From the NCBI RefSeq assembly GCF_018320785.1, contig NC_054877.1, forward strand, positions 41,624,151 to 41,688,150: DNA of 64,000 nucleotides, in the 5' to 3' direction. Positions 10,301-21,547 of this stretch are shown piece by piece (the stretch's first letter is position 1; every line of letters begins with the position of its first letter). The translations under genes were made by a program, and so were the position numbers. The notes beneath the pieces are model-generated. The model searched no databases, had not been told where the DNA came from, and worked only from the letters and a program-made list of their open reading frames with translations. The stretch is from Cheilinus undulatus (Eukaryota; Chordata; Actinopteri; Labriformes; Labridae).

Positions 10301-13300
10301 TCTTGCTTTAATCCCCATTATATACTTAAACATTTAGTAAATTCCCATGCTGATGGTGTGCAGAAAGCCTGGCAGTAAGATTGCAGCCCATATATGGAAG
10401 CACAGCCTTCAAGGTTGGCAGCTAAAGTTCAAGTCCAACCGGTGGTGCTTTCCGCATGTGATTCCCCACTCTCCGGACCTGGATTCCCATGCTATCTACT
10501 GCCCTGTCCTAACTAATTATCAACTTAGTGTCGTCAGTGTTCATTGCAGCTAGAGTGTTTAAGGTCTTACCCAGATCTCGTACATGTTGTGTGGTTGCAG
10601 CTTCCTCAGAGTTGGTCTTGAAAAGAATAGTGAAATTTTTGTGTTTTTAATATCTTTTATTACAGAGGGTTAATTTTTAAGGAAGTATAGCATTGATGAT
10701 ATGTACCTGTCATGATCTTCAATGAAGTCCACCAGCTCATCCTCAGTGTAAGGTTTTCCTGGGATAACAACTGGGTCATCCATGAAGGGTTCGTAGAAGT
10801 CTACCTCATTGAGCTTAAGGTCCAGGGCCTTGGCCACCTATAAAACACCAGAAAAAGATCATAACCAACAATACAGTGTAAAAGATCAGTAAAGCTAAGG
10901 ATCAATTACTGGGAACCAGGAAGATGTCAATGTTCTGTATTTCTTTAAAGCAAAAATTCCATTCATAAAAAAGAAAATGTCACAAATTTAGTAAAAATTT
11001 ACAGCCTTTTGGTCTTGAGGCCTTTTGACTGCTTATGGACAAAGTTTATGTTTTTAAATATGTATTGAGAAAGATAGTAGATGATAATGAGATGTTGCCT
11101 TGTATGTTGTTTTTTTTTTCCTGTAAGCAGACTGTTTACTGAGCTTTATCAAATGTTTTGTAGTCAGGACTTGCGGGTATGGTTTTTAGCTTAGTTATGT
11201 AGCTATGTTAGCTACATGGTTAATGTAGCTAACATAGTCTTTTTAGCCTTGGATAGCTATGTTAGCTATGTCGCTAACATATTTTCATTAGTTTTAGATT
11301 AAGGTATGTTAGCTATGCTACCTACGTAGCTAATACAGGTTTGTTAGCTTGAGATTTACCTACATTAGCCAGTTTAGAATTTTTTCATGGAGGGAAAGCT
11401 TTTTCGCTGTCAGCAGAGTGTTAACTCGGCTCCATTATATGCTTTGAAATAAAGTTTTGCAGGTCAGGATTTTATCTTACCTTAGTTATGTTACCTACAT
11501 GGCTAAGGTAGCTAACTAAGTTTTGTTAGCTTTAGATTTAGCTATGTGTCCTGTATTAGAATGTTTTCATGGAGAACAAGTTTTTATTTATTTTTTGCTG
11601 GAAAAAGACTGTTTACTCAGCTTCATTTAATGTTTTTTAATCAGGTTTTGCAGGTCCGAATTTTTACTTTTAACTTTTGGTATCCTAACCATTACCTTAA
11701 CCTTGACCCTAACCCTAAACGAAAGTTTTATTAGATTTTATTTAGAAAGTTTTAGCGTGTATTATCATCTGACAGAGTCGGTGTTTGATATGAATGGTCC
11801 GTGAGAGTGGCTGACAGAGATGTATGCGCTGCTCCCAGACCTCCCTTGGGAAATTAGGTTCTTTTCAGTGATACAGATCATTTGGCCTAGCTCAGCAACA
11901 GCGGCCCCCAAACAGCTCTTCATTTTGTAGCACTTTGGCTTCATATAGGTCAGCTAACTTTGGAAATGCTTTGACTTATGACATACTTGACTACAATTGT
12001 GCTTGCTCTGTTTTAATTAATGAAAACCTCATGTAGTTATTTTGGAAATATAACTGGCTGGTCTTATGACACCCCTGGCATATAGAAATTAATGTTACAC
12101 AATTAAGCAGTTGTAGATGTGATAGAGCATAGTGAAGAAAAATATCATCACTAAACCGTCAGTCAGATTATTGACAGACAAAGAGAAAAATAGCTTTCAA
12201 ACAGGATCTGGATTTATTCGTTTATGTAAAGAAACTGGGATGTCTTTGAACACCTGCTCTTTCGCGTACGAAACTTTACTTATGTCACTAAAGACTCCAT
12301 CTGTTCCAAAGTGCTACCTCATTTGTAATGATAAAAATAAGGTATGAAATGAAATCATATTTTTCTAATCAGTTTTGCTGAACTTGCTCAGCTTAAAATT
12401 GGGAACAGAAATAAAATCTGGCTCACTTGCAAAGCCCTTGATGGTCATGCATCCTCACATCTCTCAAAGTACCCTGTAAACCACCTACAGCATTAAACTT
12501 GCAAAATGTAAGGCTTAGTTGTTGACCAAAAATCTTCAAAACCTCCATGTTGTGTCCGGAAAGCATACTCCCTTTCTACTTTCAGAGGTAGGGTTCGATC
12601 TCTCTGACGGAGAGCCTCAAGGCACATTATTTGGCCCACTGACAAAGTTCTGACATCAAACTATGACTTTGAAACAACAATGAATCAAATTAAACTTTGT
12701 ATCTACAGACTGAGAATGAACAGCCTTTCTCTACAAGTCAGAGAACTAACAACAACAATTTAAGGCTTTTATTTCATGGTAACTTACCTTTGGATTGAAT
12801 GTGGCGAAGAACTGGATATGAGGATGGAACTCTTCAGCAGCATCAACAAATGCCTCAAAATCTGAAATTTCAAAGACATTTATAATGAAGCTATTTCAGT
12901 AGACCGTCCCATGCATCGAGCATGTAAGACTGTAGACTTTCGGGTATCATTTATGTAGCTTCTAGTGTGCTCAAAAAGCAAAACTGAAGATGTTCTCTTT
13001 GACGCTAGCTTAACATGCTGTTATAAGCAATTACCCAGAGAAGCGACTGCCACAAACAAATTGAAACAGGTTATCAAGCCATCACAGTACAGATTCTTAC
13101 GTTCTGACTTGTGACTCTTAAAGTAGCCCACCAGTTTGATGTCCTCTTCGACGTTTTCGAAGCCCTTCAGCTCCCTACTATTGTCAATGATTTCCACTGG
13201 GTCTTCAAGAACCTACGAAGAAAACAAAGGTCATGGAAGAGAATGGGGAAGATGAAGGGAAGAGAAGCCCAGAGTTATTCTCGGGGGTCATCTTCCAACA

Positions 13301-16300
13301 AAAAAAAAAACTGTGAATTAGAGACTTTTTTTTGCTGAAATAAGGCAGGCTATTAACTGGGAGATTATATCCTCACGAACATCATAGATGAACTCCACAA
13401 GGGTGTCTGCTGCGAGCTCGCCATCATATTCTATGACTTCATCCTCTGTGAAGACGAAGATACTGTCGGACTCATCAAGGCCTGGGAAAATAAAGATGAA
13501 GAATTAGGTGTTAATGATGTCATGTTTAAATTTAAATTACATATGCCTATAAATTTATTCTCATTATTCTAGAGTACTTGGTGTTTATTTAACCTGACAC
13601 ACCGGACAGACCGTTCCTAACATCCATTGCATGGATATATTTCACACTCATCTGGGAAACCTCTCATTTTGAGCGTTTGGGAAGGGCAGGAAATTCTCAG
13701 AAGGTGATTGGACAGATGTTCTGTCTGCCGTGTATTACTGGCCAATCAGAGCCACAAGATAAACTGAGATAGTAAGCATGTGCTGCATTGTTGCAGATCA
13801 TGAACTGCGGAGCTTGTTGTTGGATAAAACTAATGCTGTGGCCGGTTGGTTAAAGTACTAAAACATCTTCTCTGCCAAGATAAGCTTTCAGTGTGACTCT
13901 GTGCTCTTGTTTTAATGTAGAAATGTGGGCCTGTTCTGATAATACTTCCACTATACTATAGCTACATCTGAGCTAATCGCTACACTGGCTGCAGTCATTG
14001 TGTAATCTGACTCAGAGTAGAACTTAACCCCACCCCTTAAATTTGCAAACTCATGCCAGAGCAAGTCAGGAGAATGGCGAACATGTTTACCGTCATGAAA
14101 AAGCTTTTAGTGCGGTTCTTTGCTGTTTTTCTAATAAAGGAAGTGTCCAGTTCTGATAAAACTACTGCTATAATATAGCTACATCCAAGCTAATTGCTAC
14201 ATTGGCGTTGCTTTGGTTTCCACAGCAACCGCCTTGTTTTCCTCAAAGGGCATTAATCGGTCAGGTCTGTTTTCAGACTGGGTGCAAATGTTTCAGACTC
14301 TAAGTTTGCAAGGTAGATTTGCCTGATGACACACAACGTGGAATCTGGCCAATCCTTCTGCTTTACAAGGTTAGTTTATGTTCTACGAATCTAATAATAA
14401 ATCCCTGACTTTTACCAAGTAACACCAGTTGTTTTAAATGATGAAATATTAAGATTAATATTGGTTACAAGCATCTGTAGCTATGATAATTCTGAGGTTT
14501 CTTTACCTAATTTCTTTGCTACGGCCTTGTCATGCTTTGCATCGATGAGACCGACTCCAATATCATCATCCTCAAATTCATCCAGGACCTGGGCTGCAAG
14601 CTGTAAAACAAAGATAGTATTATATATTTAAAGATGTTTTCTTACACCATGAACATGTAACACACCTATGTGAGGGAGCTGAAAAACAAGAGCTTATTTA
14701 CATGTTTGTTGCCCGTTATCACCTTTTTGATAAAGTTGTGTCACTCAGTAGTTTCATTACCATAAAAGCCTGCTTTCAGAGCGCTGCTTATGCACTTTCT
14801 AAATCTGTATGAAACTTGAACCTCATGACTGACGGCTCCTTCAGCCAATGGTAAAGCCACATTCACAGCCTGACTGCACTCAGGAAGTGGTTGTGTTGTT
14901 AGTGTGTTTGGAGAGCGCGCACACACACACACACAAATGGGCACACGCCAGTGTCAGAGATCTTGAGCAGCTGCTTTTACTGGCATAAATAGTTTAGCTA
15001 ACCAGGATGTCCTGGAGGTTGTCATCTAAACAATTCTTGGCATTTATTTCACTTGATTGGAGTACAGATGGGTGGGACGACAAGGAGATTTGACTTTGTT
15101 TATTTAGAGGGTTTTTTCAGACTGTCTTGTCACCATTTTTTGAAGACAAAAAAGAGCTTTACAGTACTTGATATTGAGGTGGACATGTTTCAGACAAGCT
15201 GGGAAAGTTGCAGTGTTGATCAAGTTGAAAGACATGTAAATGTCCTTTTTCTGTATAGGTGCTTTAGAATAACAAATATAAATCTGACAGGAAAGTTAGA
15301 AATTAATGTTTTAAAATGTTTCTAATCTTCATTTAAACATGTGATAAAATAATCCTGATGTATTTGGACAGCATGACTAATAATTTCTGGGCTTTATGTC
15401 TACATGTCGAAATATATGACAGGCAAAGTTGTCTTTAGTCCTCAGTGTTCAGAATGTACATCTGCTGTAATGTGACTGGCGTCATTTCTTCGGAGTAACT
15501 GAGACTCTCCAACTACATGTAAAGTTAAACCAAGAGCATAAGGGTGGGATTTCATTTCAGAGTTTGATATTGCATGTTTTCCAAATGCACAACATGCAAA
15601 GAGCACCGCAGGGCTACTAATCTGGACCACTTCACTTCTAAATTTACACTTGACAAAAAACTTTTTTTTTTTTAGTGTGTGAGACAAATTTACTGCTTGG
15701 ATTAAAAATTATTTATCCTCCTATTTCACTGGGCAAGGTTATCTTATTTAATTTCATGGGTACTTGACTATGAAAAGACTATTCAATTGAGAAATACAGT
15801 GTATTTACCCTGTAGAGTACCTGCCCTTTGATTTGAAACATGGGCACAACTACAAGGTTAACCTTAATCAAGAAAGAAAACCCTTCGTGCAGACTTCGTC
15901 ACTTACAGTATGTCATATTTCATTCCATTTTAACTGACACCCACAGAGCCTTGATCTGTAAGATTAAAAGCCCTCTCCTGTTGACTGTTACTATTATTAA
16001 ATCTTCATCAAATGTAAATCATAATACATTCATGAGGAGAAACACAAGCCTTCAGGGAGCTCCACCAGCCACAAAAGCAGCTCAGGGATAAATATAGTGC
16101 CAGAACCCACACAGGGACTATTTTGGCGAGGTGGCAGTGATGCTCAGCGCTCCGGGATCCGCTGACGAGTACAGTACTGCAAGTGTCAATCACAGTGCAG
16201 AGCTGAGCCGGCACTCCTGGAGCCAGACCCTCCAGAGCTGGCCTCCTGCCCTGAGACCGAGCCCTGACGCTCCCTTACAGAGACGGCTGCTGAGATGAGC

Positions 16301-17660
16301 AGCATCTGTGTTTCTTTCTCTTTTAGTTCTCTCTGTAGTGAGGTTTCATTATTTTCCTTCGATGTTTTTGGCATTACATGAAAGCTCTTAATTATAAACT
16401 TATTTTTGCCAGAATTTCTTTGTGCAAAAAAATTGGAGCTGTCCTTTAACTTGTTTGCTTATTTATTTCCTGACTTGTGTGATATTTATCACAGCTGTCA
16501 CTGAGTGTTCTTTACTTAGCTCCTTCTTAGGCAGAAAACACCTGCATAGCATGCAGCACTCCTTTAATAAAAGCATTAATGCATCAAATCTAAAAGGCTG
16601 CAGCCATTTACTTCATTCCCTATAATACTGACAGTTACCATCGATAACAGTTTGCTAGATATAAACTTGGAATAAATTTCACAAGTCACCACTAAACTAC
16701 AACTTGAACTGCAGAAATAAACTCAGCTTTTGACAAATGAAAGCAATTTGTGAAACTACTGTTAAAGATAAATTGATATTTATTTTTTTTGTCAGTAATC
16801 TGAATTAAAATTAAAATGGTAAATGTGTTTCAGTGCAAAGAATTAACCTCAACATAACAAGGAAAAGAAGTATAAAATTTAATGTTTTTGTGTGGAAAAA
16901 GTGATATTTTATCTTCACTGACCTGGGCCAGCTGTGGGTTGATACTGAAAGCTTTGTACAGAAAGATGATGTAATGTCTCTCTGTGAGGAATGTGATGAA
17001 AATGCTGAGTGTACATGCTCAGAGCAGGCCTGGGGAGTGATAGGCATACTGATAGAGGTGTGCTGAGTGCATCAACACCTATGCACATTCACAAACACAC
17101 ATACATGCACAGACACACATTTTGCACAAGCCATGATAATTCTTAGCTTAGCAGCTATTTTCACCTTGTAGCATCACTTAACTTGAACATGTTTCAGATC
17201 ATGCAGAAAATAGATCCTGCTAGCAAAATACTCCTATTCCTGTCTTACTATAAATAGGAATAATTTTTTCATCTACATCAAGCCAAAGCCCTTCAATAGG
17301 CCCAAACAGTCACATACATTGCCCCTGCATGGTTTCTAATCTTGCAGTCAAGTTAGATTGGTCAAAGACAAAATCACAACTTCTACTAGATCCTCCAGCC
17401 ATGCATTCCCTCTACAAACCCACCTCAAGGGCCAACTCCTCAATCTCAAATTGTCTCTGGGCGACGCGGCTGGATCCAGGATGGTCATGGTAGTACACTA
17501 CCATGACATCGTACTTCTTCATCACAGACTTATAGTTGTTGGCGTTGAGGTCATGGACACGGTCCTTGCCATCGTACTCAGGGAAGTCCAGGCTCTCCTT
17601 GCCCAGTGATAGCCCACAAAAGGACAGCAAGACCGCCACAAGCACCCAGGTCCACTTCAT
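7335..17660 (-). CDS. casq1: Calsequestrin (skeletal-type), complete 11-exon gene
   Basis: This is the sarcoplasmic-reticulum luminal Ca2+-binding protein that polymerises at the junctional SR. Exons: 17424-17660, 14507-14600, 13381-13481, 13101-13212, 12788-12861, 10707-10837, 10570-10615, 10045-10099, 9764-9864, 9575-9649, 7335-7712. Phases agree throughout and give 467 residues. The protein has a signal peptide ([20 protein letters not shown]), then [50 protein letters not shown], the thioredoxin-like repeats, [16 protein letters not shown] and [10 protein letters not shown]. After GEIDP come 90 consecutive Asp and a terminal Trp. Family members are usually about 400 residues with much shorter acidic tails. 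The exon 3 donor (gttcgt) is weak but fits the phase. [16 protein letters not shown] and [10 protein letters not shown] favour casq1 over casq2; a teleost duplicate (a or b) cannot be assigned. Confidence 0.9.
7341..7610 (-). repeat. casq1: GAY trinucleotide tract coding for 90 Asp in casq1
   Basis: Ninety consecutive GAT/GAC codons run from residue 377 to 466. GAC interruptions are scattered through the tract, so it is not a pure microsatellite. The opposite strand reads as an accidental poly-Ser or Met/Thr frame. Confidence 0.97.
7713..9574. other. casq1 intron 10 (1.9 kb), no recognised element
   Basis: The intron lies between the last two calsequestrin exons. The stretch 8460-9150 is unusually GC-balanced and looks like old element debris, but I could match it to no family. 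No splice-consistent coding exon was seen. Confidence 0.4.
11165..11560. repeat. TAGCTA-rich degenerate repeat in casq1 intron 5
   Basis: Many diverged copies of 'atgttagctacat' and 'gtagctaacata' occur in both orientations. The repeat is self-complementary at the unit level (AGCT core). The same sequence type recurs at 56450-57075. Confidence 0.7.
14601..17423. other. casq1 intron 1 (2.8 kb), no gene seen
   Basis: The longest calsequestrin intron. It holds a short CA repeat near 14919-14936 and AT-rich unique-looking sequence. The open frames in it lack homology and splice support. Confidence 0.5.
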
Positions 17661-17719
17661 GGCTCCTCTCTAGGATAAGCTAGATTTATTTGCAGTTTCA
17701 GAAATTAAATGTTGCAGGG

Positions 17720-18390
17720 TGCTAAAAATATTTATGAAAAGTATGGAGAACCCCTTCCAATCCGCGTCACCCAGAAGAGAGCAAGACCAACTCTTGCATC
17801 CACCTTATTAAAAACCTCACATGGGCAACTGGCAGAGGGGCACAGGGTGCAAGAGGGGCTGGGCTAAGTTTGACATAAGTGTGGGTTTGTGCGTCTACGT
17901 GGGGTGAAGCTGAGTTGGGGGCTCGCTGTGGTTGCTGGGGTGACAGTTTTGTGTGTTTGTGCATGCTTGAGTGTCTGTTGCAGATCTGCAAAAGTGGGTG
18001 GAGAGAGGAGATAAGGACCATCCTGCTGTCTCTCTCCATCCAGACTGAGAAAAGAGTAGGGAAGGGGAGGAAGTGGAGGGAGATGATGCAAAAGAGAGGA
18101 ATAAGGAGGTAAAGATGGTGTGGGCCAGTCTGCAGAGAAAAATTCATATATTGGATTTAGGGGTAGTTGCAAATACAAGACCCTCATTTCCCATATAAAG
18201 CTCAGATGGAGGCTTGGATCCCAGCTAAAAATAATGGATGCAGGACGGACAAGTACATATCAGGAGATGGTGCTGGTGTCTTATTTGCTGCTGCTGGCAC
18301 AGTCGCAGCGCTAGAATGTGCTGCAGGGTCACTTAGGGACAGTAAGAGAGTGAGGAGAGGAGAAGAGAAGAGAGGGAGGTGCACCTGCTG
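17720..18390 (-). promoter_or_regulatory. casq1: Candidate muscle promoter module of casq1
   Basis: Upstream of the calsequestrin ATG are a perfect MEF2-type site (CTAAAAATAA, 18225-18234), a near MEF2 site (CTAAAAATAT, 17722-17731), a CArG-like CCATATAAAG (18191-18200) and several CANNTG E-boxes: CATGTG and CAACTG around 17820-17830, and CACCTG near 18382. These factors are known to drive skeletal-muscle genes. Co-occurrence here is seen; function is inferred. Confidence 0.45.
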
Positions 18391-18929
18391 AGGGTTTGGA
18401 GCATAGGTGTCACTTAGCCCTGACTCTGAAGAAAGTGAAACATAGAGTTTTAAAGACAAGCAATGTGGCAATTTTTGGGATTTTTTCAGTCTGATGAGTC
18501 TGTACATACAGTACACGTGTGCCCAGTATGCTAAACATGATCACATATTACTTTACATATCGAAAGGGAAGAGCTATAGCTATAAATAAATGCAGGCTAC
18601 ATGGTATCGTAATACTTCATTTGACCCCCCTAACACACGTACACGACACACCCCTCATCTCTGAAGCAGCCCGCAGTATTGAGGAGGACAGGCTCTCAAA
18701 GGTTTATGAGACTGATGCACTGACTGTATGTTTATGTGTGATGGCAGCAGGACTGTCATTCCTGGTGTTAGGAAAAATAAAAATTAATGGTGGCTCATTG
18801 TTTCAAGTATGAGAGGTCAAAATCAAGATATTTAAAAGCCTTTGAAGTCATGATACATATTGCAACAAGAAAACATTGCATTGCAGAAAAGACAGTTTTG
18901 TTTCAAATGTGCAAAAGAACATAAGATCA

Positions 18930-20060
18930 TACTTGACTGATACGATACAATACAATCATACACAAAAGGACAACATCACATGATAAGATAGGACAGGATG
19001 GGACACAATGCAATACTACACGATGCAATACAAGATGATACGAAATGATACCATACAATAGGACACAACAAGATACAATTAAACATGATACTGTTGGCTC
19101 TGATTTGATATGATATGCCAAAATATGGCACCATATGATGTTTCGGTGCAATATGATAAAACACAGTACAATACAAGATAATCAGTGAACTATGATACAA
19201 CAAGATGCAATGTGATTTAAAGCAAGATGCAGAATGATATGATGAAACAAGAGGCAATGTGATTTAAAACAAGATGCAATGAGATTCAAAACAAGAGGCA
19301 ATGTTATTTTAAACAAGATGCAATGAGGTATGATACAAGATGTAATGAGATTTAAAACAAGATCCAATGAGATTCAAAACAAGATACAATATGATTTAAA
19401 ACAAGATGCAATGAGATATGATACTATATGTAATGAGATTTAAAACAAGATACAATGAGATTAAAACAAGATGCAATGTGATTTAAAACAAGATGCAGTG
19501 AGGTATGATACAAGATGTAACGAGATTCAAAACAAGATGCAATGTGATATGATAAAAAAAATGAAATGTGACATGATAAAACAAGACACAATGAGATATG
19601 ATAAAACAAAATGAAATGTGATATAATAAAACAAGATGCAATGTGATATGATAAAACAAGATGCAGTGAGATTTAAAACAAGATGCAATGTGATATGATA
19701 AAAAAATGAAATGTGATATGATAAAACAAGATACAATGAGATATGATAAAACAAAATGAAATGTGAAATGATAAAACAAGATGCAATGTGATATGATAAA
19801 ACAAGAGGCAATGTGATTTAAAACAAGATGCAATGTGATATGATAAAAAAATGAAATGTGATATGATAAAATTCAGATGCAATGTGGTATGATACAAGAT
19901 GCAATGATATATTATAAAACAAGATGCAATGCCATTCAAAACAAGATTCAATGAGATTTAAAACAAGATGCAATGTGTTATGATGTAATAAAAGACAGAA
20001 TGATAAGATATAACATGATGAGATATGATATGAATCAATACAAAGTGATACTATGTTATA
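18930..20060. repeat. AT-rich minisatellite between casq1 and selenoprotein J
   Basis: About 1.1 kb is made of diverged units such as 'acaagatgcaatgtgatat' and 'gatataataaa', with period about 20-25 bp and higher-order alternation of two unit types. The minus strand reads as long false open frames rich in S, C, H, I, L and F. A smaller, more diverged patch of similar wording occurs at 53250-53500. Confidence 0.9.
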
Positions 20061-20869
20061 ACATTATACAAATAATACTAGAAGAATAATGCAATGAGAT
20101 CCAATACAACATGAAATTATATGATGATCTTATGATGCAAAACAAACAAAACAAAATGCATGCATGTGTACACTTTTTTTCTTTAGTTATAGTTAGTCCT
20201 GCATGTATTTTGCTGCCTGTGCATGTGGAAAACATTTTTGTTTGCAGAGGTAGAACATCATGTGCTATGCTCATAGGGAACATGGTTTTAGAAATCTGGT
20301 TGTGGGCCCGGCAAATGGTAGGCTATTTTTTTCATTGTACAAATATAAACTGAACCAAAGTACTGTTCAAAATAAACCGCTTTCAGCTTGGATGTTGCAA
20401 AGTGTCTGATATTTTGATACCACATTTAAGAGCCTACTGTTTGGGTTAGATGTTTTTCACTCCTCAGCTCCTAAGAATTATGAAGTGTTTTTTCATTGTT
20501 GTTGTTTTGGACCTTCTGTGTTGCCCTGTGGAAATATTCACTATATAATACAACTTTGTCTCGAATATTAAACGAAGCTACGTTGTTACTGCACGTATGT
20601 ATATTTTATTGACACAGTAAAATCCATATTTGTGATGCAAAATCCATAAAAACTTTAAAGCACTTTATTATGATGCGTGTGGCTCAAAGGTTGATCACGG
20701 TGGCGTTACACTGTTTTCTCTCCGCTGCCGCTGGATGGCGCTAGAGACGTAAACATTTCATAACATTGGAGGAGGGCCCCATTTATGACTGTAATAAGTA
20801 TGTAATACACATCCTCGGACACACATCATACAGGCGGAAGAAAGGGGATAGACTATTGTTCCTTTAACT

Positions 20870-20926
20870 TTTACACGAGCTGGGCTGCAGTGCTAGTGTG
20901 TAGCTGAACAATATAAAGAGTCAAAG
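20870..20926 (+). other. selenoj: Probable non-coding first exon of selenoprotein J
   Basis: A good donor (tcaaag then gtaagac) at 20926 precedes the ATG-bearing exon, whose acceptor is at 21547. The upstream 100-200 bp is less AT-rich than its surroundings, fitting a promoter and 5' UTR. The transcription start is not visible; the left boundary is approximate. Confidence 0.45.
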
Positions 20927-21547
20927 GTAAGACAATCTAATGTTAGCCTTGGAACCGTTAGCGAGCTAGCAGTTAGCAATGTTAAACACTGTCTGTCCGA
21001 CTGTAACTAAAGCCACACAATATTTTCGGTTTAATAATGAAGAAAGACACCGTTGTATTTAAGTTGCAATGTAACAACTGTAATAATCATCGAAAAATAC
21101 CTTACACGGAGCTAATAACGGCTGGACAGTTTGTACATTTATGTAGCACAGATTGTTAGATAATAGGGGAGAGTAGTCGAGTACAGATACAATCAAACGA
21201 ACCCGCTGACTGTTATGATTGTTATTTGTAGATCACCAAAGCAATACCTCTGATTTATGGCTGACGTACTTTTGTAGTAGTAAAGAAATGTAAACAACAA
21301 ACTGCAAAGAATCCTGTTGCAAATGACCCAAAATAGTCTGCTTTAGTTTTCAAGAGTTCAGTAACTGTCTTGCCTGTTATGGCAAAACCTTCACAAGAGA
21401 GAAGGTGGAAAATAGACCGTCATTTCTTAATCAACAATTATAGTCCTAAACAACTGATTAGTCAAGGGAGTTGGTTTCATGCATAGTAATCAAAAATAAT
21501 AAGTAGTTTGTGTATTATAATGACTGTGTTCTAATGATGTTTTTCAG

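Noticed and set aside
11689-11722. Telomere-like ccctaaccctaa motif in casq1 intron 5
   Set aside because: Only about two units; too short to be an interstitial telomere block.
14919-14936. CA dinucleotide repeat as a regulatory feature
   Set aside because: Short common microsatellite with no supporting context.
18927-19951. Several overlapping minus-strand open frames rich in Ser, Cys, His, Ile and Phe
   Set aside because: They follow the period of the minisatellite and have no independent coding signal.
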